Numbered from the stretch's first letter, positions 1 to 5,572 are shown. The stretch is 5,572 nucleotides of DNA from a bacterium (GCA_027593305.1 JAQCJA010000337.1:1-5572); one strand, 5' to 3'. Numbers and translations: made by a program. The notes: generated by a model not told the origin, from the sequence alone.

Positions 1-296
1 GCGAAATCGGGCCCGTCCGCCTCGGTGAAGAGGAAATGGTGGCCGATGGTTTCGGCCAGATCGAGTTCGCCTGCGGCGGCACGATCAAACCATGCGACGG
101 GATCCGGTCGCAGGCCATAGGCGGAGGCAAAGGCGTCGACAAAGCAACTCCAGTCGATGTCGCGGTACCAGGGCGTCGCCAGTTCGATCAGATCGTGCAC
201 GGAATAGCAGCCGCCAATGTGCACGTGCAACTCACATGCTTTGTGGGCGGCGAGCGGATCTGTGGCGGGTGCATCGGTGAAGGGTATATGGGTCAT
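1..296 (-). CDS. Adenosine-deaminase-like metal-dependent hydrolase, N-terminal part (runs off the left edge)
   Basis: The 98 codons visible from the ATG at 296 encode an N-terminus with the segment C-E-L-H-V-H-I-G-G (residues 21-29). That is the first beta strand of the adenosine/AMP deaminase group of the amidohydrolase superfamily; H24 and H26 would be the first two zinc ligands. Family members hydrolytically deaminate adenosine or related purines in the cytoplasm. The remaining ligands and catalytic Glu lie beyond the window, so activity cannot be judged. In mouse adenosine deaminase the HxH is followed by L-D-G, and that Asp contacts the ribose 5'-OH; here it is I-G-G, so the substrate may differ. 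No in-frame start lies just upstream, and the nearest good purine run (GGGAGG) sits about 15 bases before the ATG, further than usual. It is the last visible gene of the minus-strand series, 64 bases after the beta-helix gene. Fold assignment is fairly secure; the substrate is unknown. Confidence 0.72.
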   Translation of the reverse strand, partial: MTHIPFTDAPATDPLAAHKACELHVHIGGCYSVHDLIELATPWYRDIDWSCFVDAFASAYGLRPDPVAWFDRAAAGELDLAETIGHHFLFTEADGPDF

Positions 297-360
297 AGGG
301 ACGGAAGATAGGCCTCCCGTCGATCGGAAACAGGTCCGGTCGCGCTGCGCGGGCGATACC

Positions 361-1404
361 CTAATCGACCGTCGGGTCCCTCAGGCCCCAGGCATTGTGC
401 CGCACAACGACCCGATCCTCGCGCCGTATGGCACCGCCCTCGGTCCTGTGGCGGAACCAGTTGCGCTCGATAAGGATCTCGTCTTCCGGTGTGCCGCGGA
501 TGACGATCGCGCGGCGCCCGGCAGCACGGAACGTGTTGTGGTGCACGTGCATCCAGCCACCGGCGACGTCGGTGCCGTCTTTGCGATCGCGGCCACCGTG
601 CATGTCGAAACAGTGACTGAGGGTCCGTCCCATCTCGACGTTATGGCGCGCCTCGTAGCCGGAACCACCACGCCCCGTTCCTGCAATCGAGTGCCGGTTG
701 GCATCGAACAGGTTGCCCTCGATGATCGACTCGGCCACGTCGTGACAGATGCCGTAGCCCAGCCCCTGATACTGGTTGTGGTGGATGAAGTTGTGCTGCA
801 CGAGGTGTCCGTCGCCGCGCTGCAAGTGGATGGCGGCGTGGCTCCAGCCGGCCAGTTCGCAGTTGTCGACGCGCAGACGGGGGTGCTCGGTGGCAATGCC
901 GTCGGACGTGGGGAACTTGTAGTAGTACTCGTGGCCGCCCTGCTCCTGGTAAAAGGATCGGGTGTGGTGCTCCAGGCACTGTCGCGGATTGGGCCCCTGC
1001 AGCCGCATACCGGTGACGCGGGCATCGGCTCCCAGCACGCGTATGAGGGGGCGTGTCGCGAAAGCATCCGAGCGGATGAGCCCGCCCGGTGCGCCATCGA
1101 TGCCACGGTCACTTGCCAGGGTCACGCCGCCGGGCAATTCCAGCACGATCCCGTCGATGTAGATGCGTTCCGTGCACTCGATGACGGCGTCGCCGGCGAC
1201 GCAGACCGTGTCTCCCTTGCGGGCGGCGGCGAGGGCCTCGAGCAGTTCATCCAGATGCCGTACGGGTGAGCCTGTGGCACGGATGGTCTCGGCGTAGCCG
1301 GCGCCACCACCGAGGGGGCGACCACGCTTAGCGACAGCGCCACAGGCGGAACGACCGGTGCCGACCTGCGTCGGCCCGCGAAGGATGGGGCGGGCGTTGA
1401 ACAT
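361..1404 (-). CDS. Right-handed parallel beta-helix protein (pectate-lyase-like fold)
   Basis: A 347-residue protein. Residues 48-90 (H-L-D-E-L-L-E-A-L onward, then a run ending L-E-L-P-G-G-V-T-L) match the entry region of pectin-lyase-like proteins. From about 125 onward there are seven or so short coils of roughly 20-25 residues, each with a hydrophobic strand then an Asn turn: R-V-D-N-C-E-L (178-184), Q-H-N-F-I (203-207), E-G-N-L-F (229-233), R-H-N-V (253-256), H-H-N-T-F (288-292), E-R-N-W-F (313-317), R-H-N-A-W (335-339). Such Asn ladders are typical of NosD/beta-helix repeats. Known relatives include polysaccharide lyases, hydrolases and epimerases, but I see no diagnostic catalytic set. 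No signal peptide is visible: the N-terminus has Arg and Gly but no hydrophobic core, although most relatives are exported. The start is supported by GGAG seven bases upstream. The gene sits 54 bases after the fn3/NHL gene and 64 before the hydrolase gene, probably in the same operon. Confidence 0.82.
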   Translation of the reverse strand: MFNARPILRGPTQVGTGRSACGAVAKRGRPLGGGAGYAETIRATGSPVRHLDELLEALAAARKGDTVCVAGDAVIECTERIYIDGIVLELPGGVTLASDRGIDGAPGGLIRSDAFATRPLIRVLGADARVTGMRLQGPNPRQCLEHHTRSFYQEQGGHEYYYKFPTSDGIATEHPRLRVDNCELAGWSHAAIHLQRGDGHLVQHNFIHHNQYQGLGYGICHDVAESIIEGNLFDANRHSIAGTGRGGSGYEARHNVEMGRTLSHCFDMHGGRDRKDGTDVAGGWMHVHHNTFRAAGRRAIVIRGTPEDEILIERNWFRHRTEGGAIRREDRVVVRHNAWGLRDPTVD

Positions 1405-1411
1405 GGGACTT

Positions 1412-1415
1412 CTCC
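1412..1415 (-). promoter_or_regulatory. Ribosome binding site of the beta-helix gene
   Basis: On the minus strand GGAG (within CCGGAGAAG) lies seven bases before the ATG at 1404. It fixes the start of the beta-helix protein. The spacing is the same as for the epimerase and propeller genes upstream. Confidence 0.65.
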
Positions 1416-1691
1416 GGAAGGTTCGGGCAGGCTGAAAGCTACAACGACGGAGTGCCTCCTATGGCGCAAACTTCTGAATCCGCTGATTGCCGACGTCGGC
1501 AACGTAAATGAAGCCTTCGCCATCCACGGCAAGGGAACCGGCGAAGTCGATGGAGCGGCCGCCACTACCAAAGTCGAACTGATCCGCGCCTCTTCCCTTG
1601 GTGCCCCATCCGGTGATGAACTGCCCCGTCCCGTCGAAGACCTGAACGCGCGCATTGCCGGCGTCGAGCACGTAGATGCGCCCGTCCGCTG

Positions 1692-1694
1692 AAA
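1692..1694 (-). other. Probable +1 indel restoring frame in the NHL domain
   Basis: A TTT run on the minus strand marks the switch between frames. Upstream the reading gives L-P-D-E-N-E-V-L-I-G-R-A-T-V-S-S; downstream, in the other frame, S-A-D-G-R-I-Y-V-L-D. Removing one T joins these into a normal NHL blade. The exact base is inferred and could lie a few positions either side. Confidence 0.55.
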
Positions 1695-2014
1695 GAGGAC
1701 ACAGTGGCGCGACCGATGAGGACCTCGTTCTCATCGGGAAGGCTCAATCCCATGAGGCGGGATCCGTCCGCCCATTGCCGCACTTCACTGACCACGGCGG
1801 TGCCTGGGTAGAGCTGTACCCCTCCCGCCGCAGTGATCGCACGCCGTTCGGTGCCACTTGTGACGGCGATGACACCGTCAACCACGCCCAGGGCGCCCCA
1901 GAGCGGCTGGTATTCGCCGCCGCCGCTGATGACGGAGACACGGTAGCTGTAGTTGACGCCTTGCTCTACCGCGGCGTCGATGTAACTCACCTCACCGACG
2001 TCGGCGACCCGGCC

Positions 2015-2047
2015 AACGTGTCCACCGCTTCCAGGCCTGCCACCTTT
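2015..2047 (-). other. Probable -1 indel inside the fn3 domain
   Basis: The frame starting at 2202 is good through A-Q-Y-W-I-L-R-K, then reaches a stop at 1987-1989. The neighbouring frame reads G-G-R-P-G-S-G-G-H-V-G-R-V-A-D-V-G-E-V-S and continues as the rest of the fn3 fold. One extra A in the AAA run at 2045-2047 (minus strand) joins them. A shift anywhere down to about 2015 would also fit. Confidence 0.55.
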
Positions 2048-2235
2048 CGCAGAATCCAGTACTGTGCGAAGGGCGCGTCACCGTCGTAGGCGGTCCAGGC
2101 CAGAGCAACACTGCCCGTAACGTCATCGACAGTCGCCGTCAGTTGCACGGGTGGCGTCCGGTCCGGATCGAGCGGATTGGCACGATCCGTGGGCGCTTCC
2201 ATGTGACTTTCGCGGGGAGATATGCTGGCTACGTC

Positions 2236-2982
2236 CTAGCGCAGGACCCGGCAGATCTTCGCCGTCGTATCCTCGCAGTACCACAGCTGGCCATCGACCA
2301 TCGTCATGCCGTGACTGAAAGGGGCATCCGCCGGCAGCACGAGGATCTCCAGGCAGTCGCCGGTGACGACGTCGTAGCGGTAGATCGTGTTCAGCGTCGT
2401 GTCGTTGCACCAGACAGTCCGTCGAGCTGCATCAGCCCAGGCCAGACCATGGGGTCTGTCGCCAAAGGCGAGGCGGAACCAGCTGCACCCGGTGATCGAC
2501 GGTCGACCCTGTGCGTCAGGCTGCAGTTGCAGGCGGAAGATTGCCCGCCCCGGTGGCGACGAGGCCCACAGATCCTTGCCGTCCCATTCCAGTCCGTGGA
2601 AACCGGTGTGCTGCCCGGTGACGGGTTCCCTGGAAAAACCGACGATCCCCGTGCCAACGCCGCGGTGGTCGATATGATACACCGTGTCGTCTGCCTCGAT
2701 CACCGTCAGATCCGGTGCGTGTGTGCCTGACATGATCGTCACCAAGGCGCCATTCCACGGCATGACAATGACACCACTGGGACCCGTGGAGCCGGCGGCA
2801 AAACTGCTCTGCTGCCGGGCGCCCCGCGGGTCCTGCACGGTGATCAGCGCGCCATCGGTCTGATCGGCGACAAGCAGGCGGTCCGTGGCCCCATCGTACT
2901 GCAGGCCATTGGGTTTGGCGCCGACCTTCTCCAGCGTGAACAGCACTTCCACCTCAGCGCGGCGAACCTGCACATGATGCAT
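2236..2982 (-). CDS. Beta-propeller protein (SMP-30/YncE-like)
   Basis: A 248-residue protein with five visible repeats of about 45-50 residues, each opening with a small or His residue, then Gly and a hydrophobic residue: N25-G-L, S69-G-V, H129-G-L, H178-G-L, H224-G-M. Each is followed by a D-G or D-x-x-x-x-x-L-W/V strand such as W-D-G-K-D-L-W (133-139) and V-D-G-Q-L-W-Y (229-235). This is the pattern of WD/YVTN-type and SMP-30/gluconolactonase/Vgb-like propellers, whose members are lactonases, lyases or binding proteins. I cannot choose between these roles. No signal peptide is seen. The start at 2982 is preferred over an upstream in-frame one at 3102 because GGAGG lies seven bases before it, the first 40 residues of the longer form are low-complexity Arg/Cys-rich antisense-like sequence, and the ATG overlaps the upstream TGA by one base. 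It is probably translationally coupled to the epimerase gene. Confidence 0.75.
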   Translation of the reverse strand: MHHVQVRRAEVEVLFTLEKVGAKPNGLQYDGATDRLLVADQTDGALITVQDPRGARQQSSFAAGSTGPSGVIVMPWNGALVTIMSGTHAPDLTVIEADDTVYHIDHRGVGTGIVGFSREPVTGQHTGFHGLEWDGKDLWASSPPGRAIFRLQLQPDAQGRPSITGCSWFRLAFGDRPHGLAWADAARRTVWCNDTTLNTIYRYDVVTGDCLEILVLPADAPFSHGMTMVDGQLWYCEDTTAKICRVLR

Positions 2983-3845
2983 CAATGAACCTCCACACCT
3001 GCTGCGGCGGCGATCCGGTGGGCATTCTTCGCTGCCAGGGGGTACTTCTCGTCGGGCAGATGTTCGAGCAGCATGTAGGCGTCGGCATCCAGCTTCTGCC
3101 ACAACTGCAGCAGATAGCCGAGATCGAGGTCACCTTCGCCGGGAACTTCCTCGTCGATGTGGCTGACGAAGCCATCCCGCACGGCAGCGTCCTTCAGATG
3201 GCCGCAGCCGGCGATGGGTCCCATATACTGGAAAATGTGATCCAGGCGGGCGCGCGAGGCGTAGACCTGGTGCACGGCCTGGAAGTGATTGCAGCAATCC
3301 ATGACGACACGCATGTGATCCGAGCCGACAGCGGCGAGCACGGCGGCGTTGGTCTCGGGTGAATCCATGATGGTCAGCAGGTGGGTCTCGATGACCATGG
3401 TCACCCCCGCCGCTTCGGCCTTGTCGGCGATGGTGCGCAGGGACTGCGTCAGACGATCACGGCATTCCGGACGGTGATTGGCGGCTGTTGCACTGTAGGA
3501 CCCGCGGTCATTGAGGCTGCCCGTGCGGATCAGGCAGTAGTGGGCCTGCAGCTGCGCGGCGACTTCAATGCCACGACCGATGCCGTCGAGCAAGGGGGCC
3601 GTCACGGCGGGATCGGGATCGAACAGACACTGGCCGTATCCCAGACCGAACTGGACAAAGTCCATATCCGCCGCCTCCATGGTTGCGCGCACGCTGGCAC
3701 ATTGCGCCGCAGTGACATCGGTCAAGCCGGCGATGGGGGCGTGGCTGGCGGCGCCGGTGAGTCGCAGGTCGGCGATCGCCGACAGATGAGCGGCCGTGAT
3801 GTCACGGAAATCGGCGGGCATCATGCCCACAACGCCGAGTCGCAT
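2982..3845 (-). CDS. Sugar phosphate isomerase/epimerase family protein (xylose-isomerase-like TIM barrel)
   Basis: A 287-residue protein, typical length for the AP-endonuclease-2/xylose-isomerase-like barrel family, which isomerises or epimerises sugars, inositols or hydroxypyruvate-type substrates with a divalent metal. Metal-ligand positions are all present: E153 in V-I-E-T-H, D183 in V-M-D-C-C-N-H, H216 in G-H-L-K-D, and E261 in L-L-E-H-L. H155 and H187 occupy the usual secondary positions, and P-G-E-G-D-L-D (235-241) is the familiar loop before the last strands. It should therefore be an active cytoplasmic enzyme; the substrate cannot be told from sequence. The start at 3845 has GGAG seven bases upstream and begins M-R-L-G-V-V-G-M-M, the first beta strand; a longer in-frame start at 3908 would add 21 residues unlike the family. 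It is the first gene of the minus-strand series and overlaps the propeller gene by one base. Confidence 0.88.
   Translation of the reverse strand: MRLGVVGMMPADFRDITAAHLSAIADLRLTGAASHAPIAGLTDVTAAQCASVRATMEAADMDFVQFGLGYGQCLFDPDPAVTAPLLDGIGRGIEVAAQLQAHYCLIRTGSLNDRGSYSATAANHRPECRDRLTQSLRTIADKAEAAGVTMVIETHLLTIMDSPETNAAVLAAVGSDHMRVVMDCCNHFQAVHQVYASRARLDHIFQYMGPIAGCGHLKDAAVRDGFVSHIDEEVPGEGDLDLGYLLQLWQKLDADAYMLLEHLPDEKYPLAAKNAHRIAAAAGVEVH
2990..2994 (-). promoter_or_regulatory. Ribosome binding site inside the epimerase gene, for the propeller gene
   Basis: GGAGG on the minus strand lies within the last codons of the epimerase gene, seven bases before the ATG at 2982. With the TGATG stop/start overlap it indicates translational coupling and decides the propeller start. 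Confidence 0.72.
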
Positions 3846-3950
3846 GGGAAGGCTCCGGTGAAGGATGAGAGAAGGGGTGAAAGGTAGGTCCCCGGCAGTG
3901 CACGGCAAACGCGTGGCGCCTTCTCCGGCGGTCCAATATCTTCCTTCCTC
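3846..3950. promoter_or_regulatory. Divergent intergenic region, presumed promoters for both gene sets
   Basis: The 105 bases between the two divergent starts must hold the promoters of the minus-strand series and the plus-strand pair if each is expressed locally. I find no convincing -35/-10 pair on either strand. The best on the minus strand is TTGCCG and TACCTT about 16 bases apart, a poor match. A GTGCAC palindrome near 3899 and a GGCGCC palindrome near 3916 are too short to call operators. The plus-strand gene has no Shine-Dalgarno sequence; the bases before its ATG are pyrimidine-rich, so it may be leaderless or weakly initiated. Confidence 0.35.
3853..3856 (-). promoter_or_regulatory. 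Ribosome binding site of the epimerase gene
   Basis: GGAG on the minus strand stands seven bases before the ATG at 3845 and favours that start over the in-frame ATG at 3908, which lies upstream of the site. Confidence 0.65.
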
Positions 3951-4763
3951 ATGTCAACTGCGATTCTCTTCGTCATTGCCGCTGTTTCCGGTCTCTACAC
4001 CTCACTGTGGGGCGCCTTCAAGGATTCACCTTATGAGGGCTTCAAGCCGAAGACCTTCCCGCGCAGTGTCTACTTCAACATTGTCATTCTCGCCGTCCTG
4101 CTGTTGGTGTTCCACGAGCGGGTACTGGGGCTGGGCCTGTTCCAGTTGTTCTTCCTGACCATGGGGTTGGAACGGTTTCTTGCCGAGATCTACAAGGGAT
4201 TCTTCCGCACCGAAGACCAGGCAAAGTACTTCGTGCCATCGCGCATCACCTTTTTCGGCCACCACGTGACCAGTGATGCTGCACGTTATCTGGTTGGCAG
4301 CCTGATTGTTGCCGCGGTCTTTGCCGTTGTCCGTATCGATGTGTCCGTCGAGAGTTTCCTCTGGTTCGCCGTAACGGCTTACGGCACGGGCCTGCTCGTG
4401 TCCCTCGGCGGTGCCTACAAGGATGCGCCCTTTGAGGGATTCAAGCCGCTCAAGTTTCAGCGGTCCGGTGTCGTGCTGGCAGTGCTCAGCCCGCTGTTCT
4501 TCTTCCTCAATGATCCGGAATCTCCGGTTTCTCTCGGCTTCCTGATCTACATGAACGGTGGTCTCGAGCGCTTCGCTGTCGAATACTACAAGACCTACAT
4601 CCAGCGCAATATGTCGGGAAAATTCCGCCCTGATATCGACCGTCACCAGCATGAGCTGGAGACGCGCGAGAAATACCACTATGCAAGTCTGGCCATCATG
4701 GCGGGCCTGCTGGCGCTCTACATCATGGAGCTGCGCGAGCTGGGCGCCGCCGCCCCCGCGTAA
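3951..4763 (+). CDS. Polytopic membrane protein with two homologous halves, function unknown
   Basis: A 270-residue hydrophobic protein that I do not recognise. Probable membrane segments lie near residues 3-20, 40-55, 57-72, 111-128, 134-152, 173-187, 191-203 and 243-259. It carries an internal duplication. Half one has S13-G-L...G21-A-F-K-D-S-P-Y-E-G-F-K-P and F36-P-R-S; half two has G154-A-Y-K-D-A-P-F-E-G-F-K-P and F169-Q-R-S, an offset of 133. A second motif, G72-L-E-R-F-L-A-E-I-Y-K, recurs as G204-L-E-R-F-A-V-E-Y-Y-K, an offset of 132. Charged residues kept in both copies (K, D, E, E-R, E, K) near membrane segments suggest a catalytic or transport site at the interface of the halves. The C-terminus (about 225-242) is hydrophilic and His/Glu-rich, followed by one last membrane segment. 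No alternative start is evident, and there is no clear ribosome binding site. The flavin oxidoreductase gene begins 11 bases after the stop, so the pair is probably co-expressed. Confidence 0.85.
   Translation: MSTAILFVIAAVSGLYTSLWGAFKDSPYEGFKPKTFPRSVYFNIVILAVLLLVFHERVLGLGLFQLFFLTMGLERFLAEIYKGFFRTEDQAKYFVPSRITFFGHHVTSDAARYLVGSLIVAAVFAVVRIDVSVESFLWFAVTAYGTGLLVSLGGAYKDAPFEGFKPLKFQRSGVVLAVLSPLFFFLNDPESPVSLGFLIYMNGGLERFAVEYYKTYIQRNMSGKFRPDIDRHQHELETREKYHYASLAIMAGLLALYIMELRELGAAAPA
3987..4067 (+). repeat. Internal protein repeat, first copy
   Basis: This encodes residues 13-39 of the membrane protein: a short hydrophobic stretch, then G-A-F-K-D-S-P-Y-E-G-F-K-P and F-P-R-S. It matches the copy at 4383-4466 at the protein level; the DNA has diverged, so the duplication is old. 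Confidence 0.75.
4383..4466 (+). repeat. Internal protein repeat, second copy
   Basis: This encodes residues 145-172 of the membrane protein, with G-A-Y-K-D-A-P-F-E-G-F-K-P and F-Q-R-S, and lines up with residues 13-39. The partner motif G-L-E-R-F-x-x-E-x-Y-K follows in both halves (4164-4196 and 4560-4592). Confidence 0.75.
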
Positions 4764-4767
4764 GAGG
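4762..4767 (+). promoter_or_regulatory. Ribosome binding site of the GMC oxidoreductase gene
   Basis: AAGAGG overlaps the TAA of the membrane-protein gene and lies seven bases before the ATG at 4775. It sets the start directly ahead of the FAD-binding strand and supports joint translation of the two genes. Confidence 0.6.
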
Positions 4768-4774
4768 CGCACCG

Positions 4775-5572
4775 ATGGCGCACGATGCCGTTATCATCGG
4801 CTCCGGCTTCGGTGGCGCCCTTGCCGCTCTGGCTTTGACCGAAGCTGGACTGCGAGTGCTGTTGCTGGAACGTGGTCGCCCCGTCGCCCGCGATGACGGC
4901 GACTGGGACCCGCGACAGATTCTGCTCGGCGAGCGGTATCGAAGTGCCTCCCCCGTCCAGGTGCGTCAGTACGGGGCGCAGAGCTACCGTGCCATGCACC
5001 ACCACGAGGTGGTTGGTGGCAGTTCGGTGTTCTATGGCGGCGCGTCGCTGCGCATGCGGCCGCAGGACCTGAGCCGCTGGCCCTGCACCTACGACGAACT
5101 CGAGCCGCACTACGCGCGCGCAGAGAGCCTGCTGGGTGTGTCTGGCAGGGCCGGTGCCGATCCCTTCGAACCGCCACGACAGGGACCCTATCCGCACGAA
5201 CCCATCGACTTCACGCCACCGGCGCAGCGGCTCCGTGATGCGGCGCAGCGCCTGGGGTACCGACCCTTTGCGTTGCCTATGGCGCTGAATTTTCGTGATA
5301 CCTCCCGGCCCCTGTGCATCCTGTGCAACACCTGTGATGGGTATCCCTGTCGCATCGAGGCCAAGAATGACCTGACGGCGACCGTACTGCGCCGGGCCCA
5401 GGCGCAGGGCCTGACCATCCGCGCCGGCGTGATTGCCAGACAACTGCTCCATTGCGCCGGTCGTGTGACCGGCGTCGAGTGTGTCGACGCCGACAGTGGT
5501 GCGCCGTGCACCTTTGCCGCGGACAGATTCATCGTATCAGGCAAAGTCTTGCAGACGCCGGCATTGCTGTTG
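4775..5572 (+). CDS. GMC-family FAD-dependent oxidoreductase, N-terminal half (runs off the right edge)
   Basis: The 266 codons present cover about half of a usual 500-600 residue glucose-methanol-choline oxidoreductase. The FAD-binding Rossmann motif is near the start: V6-I-I-G-S-G-F-G-G (G9, G11, G14), with E32 at the end of the second strand to hold the ribose. V79-V-G-G-S-S-V-F-Y-G-G-A-S (79-91) is the second conserved GMC flavin segment. Residues 181-192 carry C-x2-C-x2-C-x4-C followed by A-K-N-D, a cysteine-rich loop seen in bacterial GMC alcohol/sugar dehydrogenases. The last visible segment, V254-S-G-K-V-L-Q-T-P-A-L-L-L, is the second GMC signature, though a Lys stands where Gly is normal. 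Family members oxidise alcohols or sugars and reduce oxygen, quinone or cytochrome. The catalytic His pair would lie beyond the window. There is no signal peptide or Tat motif, so the protein is cytoplasmic or held at the membrane by a partner such as the preceding membrane protein. Confidence 0.9.
   Translation, partial: MAHDAVIIGSGFGGALAALALTEAGLRVLLLERGRPVARDDGDWDPRQILLGERYRSASPVQVRQYGAQSYRAMHHHEVVGGSSVFYGGASLRMRPQDLSRWPCTYDELEPHYARAESLLGVSGRAGADPFEPPRQGPYPHEPIDFTPPAQRLRDAAQRLGYRPFALPMALNFRDTSRPLCILCNTCDGYPCRIEAKNDLTATVLRRAQAQGLTIRAGVIARQLLHCAGRVTGVECVDADSGAPCTFAADRFIVSGKVLQTPALLL

Larger units (their letters stand above)
1459..2202 (-). pseudogene. Fibronectin type III plus NHL-repeat protein, frame broken twice
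   Basis: Read with one base added near 2046 and one removed near 1693, this is a single 247-residue protein from the ATG at 2202 to the TAG at 1459. Residues about 18-95 form an fn3 domain: W36 in the B strand, then Y85-S-Y87-R-V in the F strand. Residues about 96-155 are an unassigned linker. Two NHL propeller-type repeats follow: one with G-R-I-Y-V-L-D-A-G-N-A-R-V-Q-V-F-D (174-190) and one ending I-Y-V-A-D-V-G-N-Q-R-I-Q-K-F (232-245). Two NHL blades are too few for a closed propeller unless others assemble with it. As written, the first frame stops at 1987 and the middle frame runs into noise past about 1690. The shifts cancel and each breaks a recognisable domain, so the true frame is clear. 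No signal peptide is visible. The start has only a weak GAAAG upstream. It lies 33 bases after the propeller gene, in the same frame. Either the gene is decaying or the assembly has two indel errors; the clean sequence between favours errors or very recent damage. Confidence 0.7.

Noticed and set aside
217..1269. A 350-codon open frame on the plus strand
   Set aside because: It lies fully antisense to the beta-helix gene, whose reading frame has clear coil repeats and a ribosome binding site. The plus-strand translation shows no domain and is a by-product of GC-rich codon use.
2203..2235. Possible stop-codon read-through joining the propeller and fn3/NHL proteins
   Set aside because: The two genes share a frame with a single TAG at 2236-2238 and no further stop before the ATG at 2202, but one in three neighbours share a frame by chance and no recoding signal is visible.
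2236..3102. A 40-residue longer form of the propeller protein starting at 3102
   Set aside because: The extra part overlaps the epimerase gene's conserved C-terminal region, is Arg/Cys-rich and unlike a propeller, while the start at 2982 has GGAGG at ideal spacing.
3913..3930. Short hairpin (CGCC / GGCG with a six-base loop) as an operator or terminator
   Set aside because: The stem is only four to five base pairs with no U-tract; such pairs are expected often in DNA of this GC content.
4026..4772. A 248-codon open frame on the minus strand
   Set aside because: It is antisense to the membrane protein, which has consistent membrane segments and an internal duplication. The antisense product is Glu/Gln/His-rich with no recognisable fold.
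4718..5452. A 244-codon open frame on the minus strand
   Set aside because: It is antisense to the GMC oxidoreductase, which has textbook FAD motifs on the other strand.

Overview
The window is densely coding, GC-rich bacterial DNA, probably from an uncultivated Gram-negative-type organism. The gene set (a xylose-isomerase-like epimerase, beta-propellers, an fn3/NHL protein, a parallel beta-helix protein, an adenosine-deaminase-like hydrolase) resembles the sugar-handling complement of large heterotrophic marine or soil genomes such as Latescibacterota or Planctomycetota. No marker gene is present, so the placement is only a guess. I see no mobile element, CRISPR array, tRNA or rRNA, and no gene-free stretch longer than about 105 bases.

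Layout. Minus strand, read right to left from 3845 to 1, is a compact five-gene series: (a) sugar phosphate isomerase/epimerase-like TIM barrel (3845-2982); (b) beta-propeller protein (2982-2236), whose ATG overlaps the previous stop by one base and whose GGAGG lies inside the upstream gene; (c) an fn3 plus NHL protein (2202-1459) whose frame is broken twice by opposite one-base indels; (d) a right-handed parallel beta-helix protein (1404-361); (e) the N-terminal third or so of an adenosine-deaminase-like metallohydrolase (296 to beyond the left edge). Gaps of 33 to 64 bases suggest one transcript. Plus strand, starting 105 bases away and diverging: (f) a polytopic membrane protein built from two related halves (3951-4763), then after 11 bases (g) a GMC-type FAD oxidoreductase (4775 to beyond the right edge).

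How they may work together. The epimerase, propeller and beta-helix genes point to carbohydrate or sugar-derivative turnover, but none shows an identifiable substrate. The plus-strand pair could be a membrane-linked oxidation unit in which the unrecognised membrane protein partners the flavoenzyme. The most unusual item is that membrane protein: both halves keep a charged G-A-[FY]-K-D-x-P-[FY]-E-G-F-K-P motif and a G-L-E-R-F-x-x-E-x-Y-K motif with almost constant spacing. I could not assign it to a known family.
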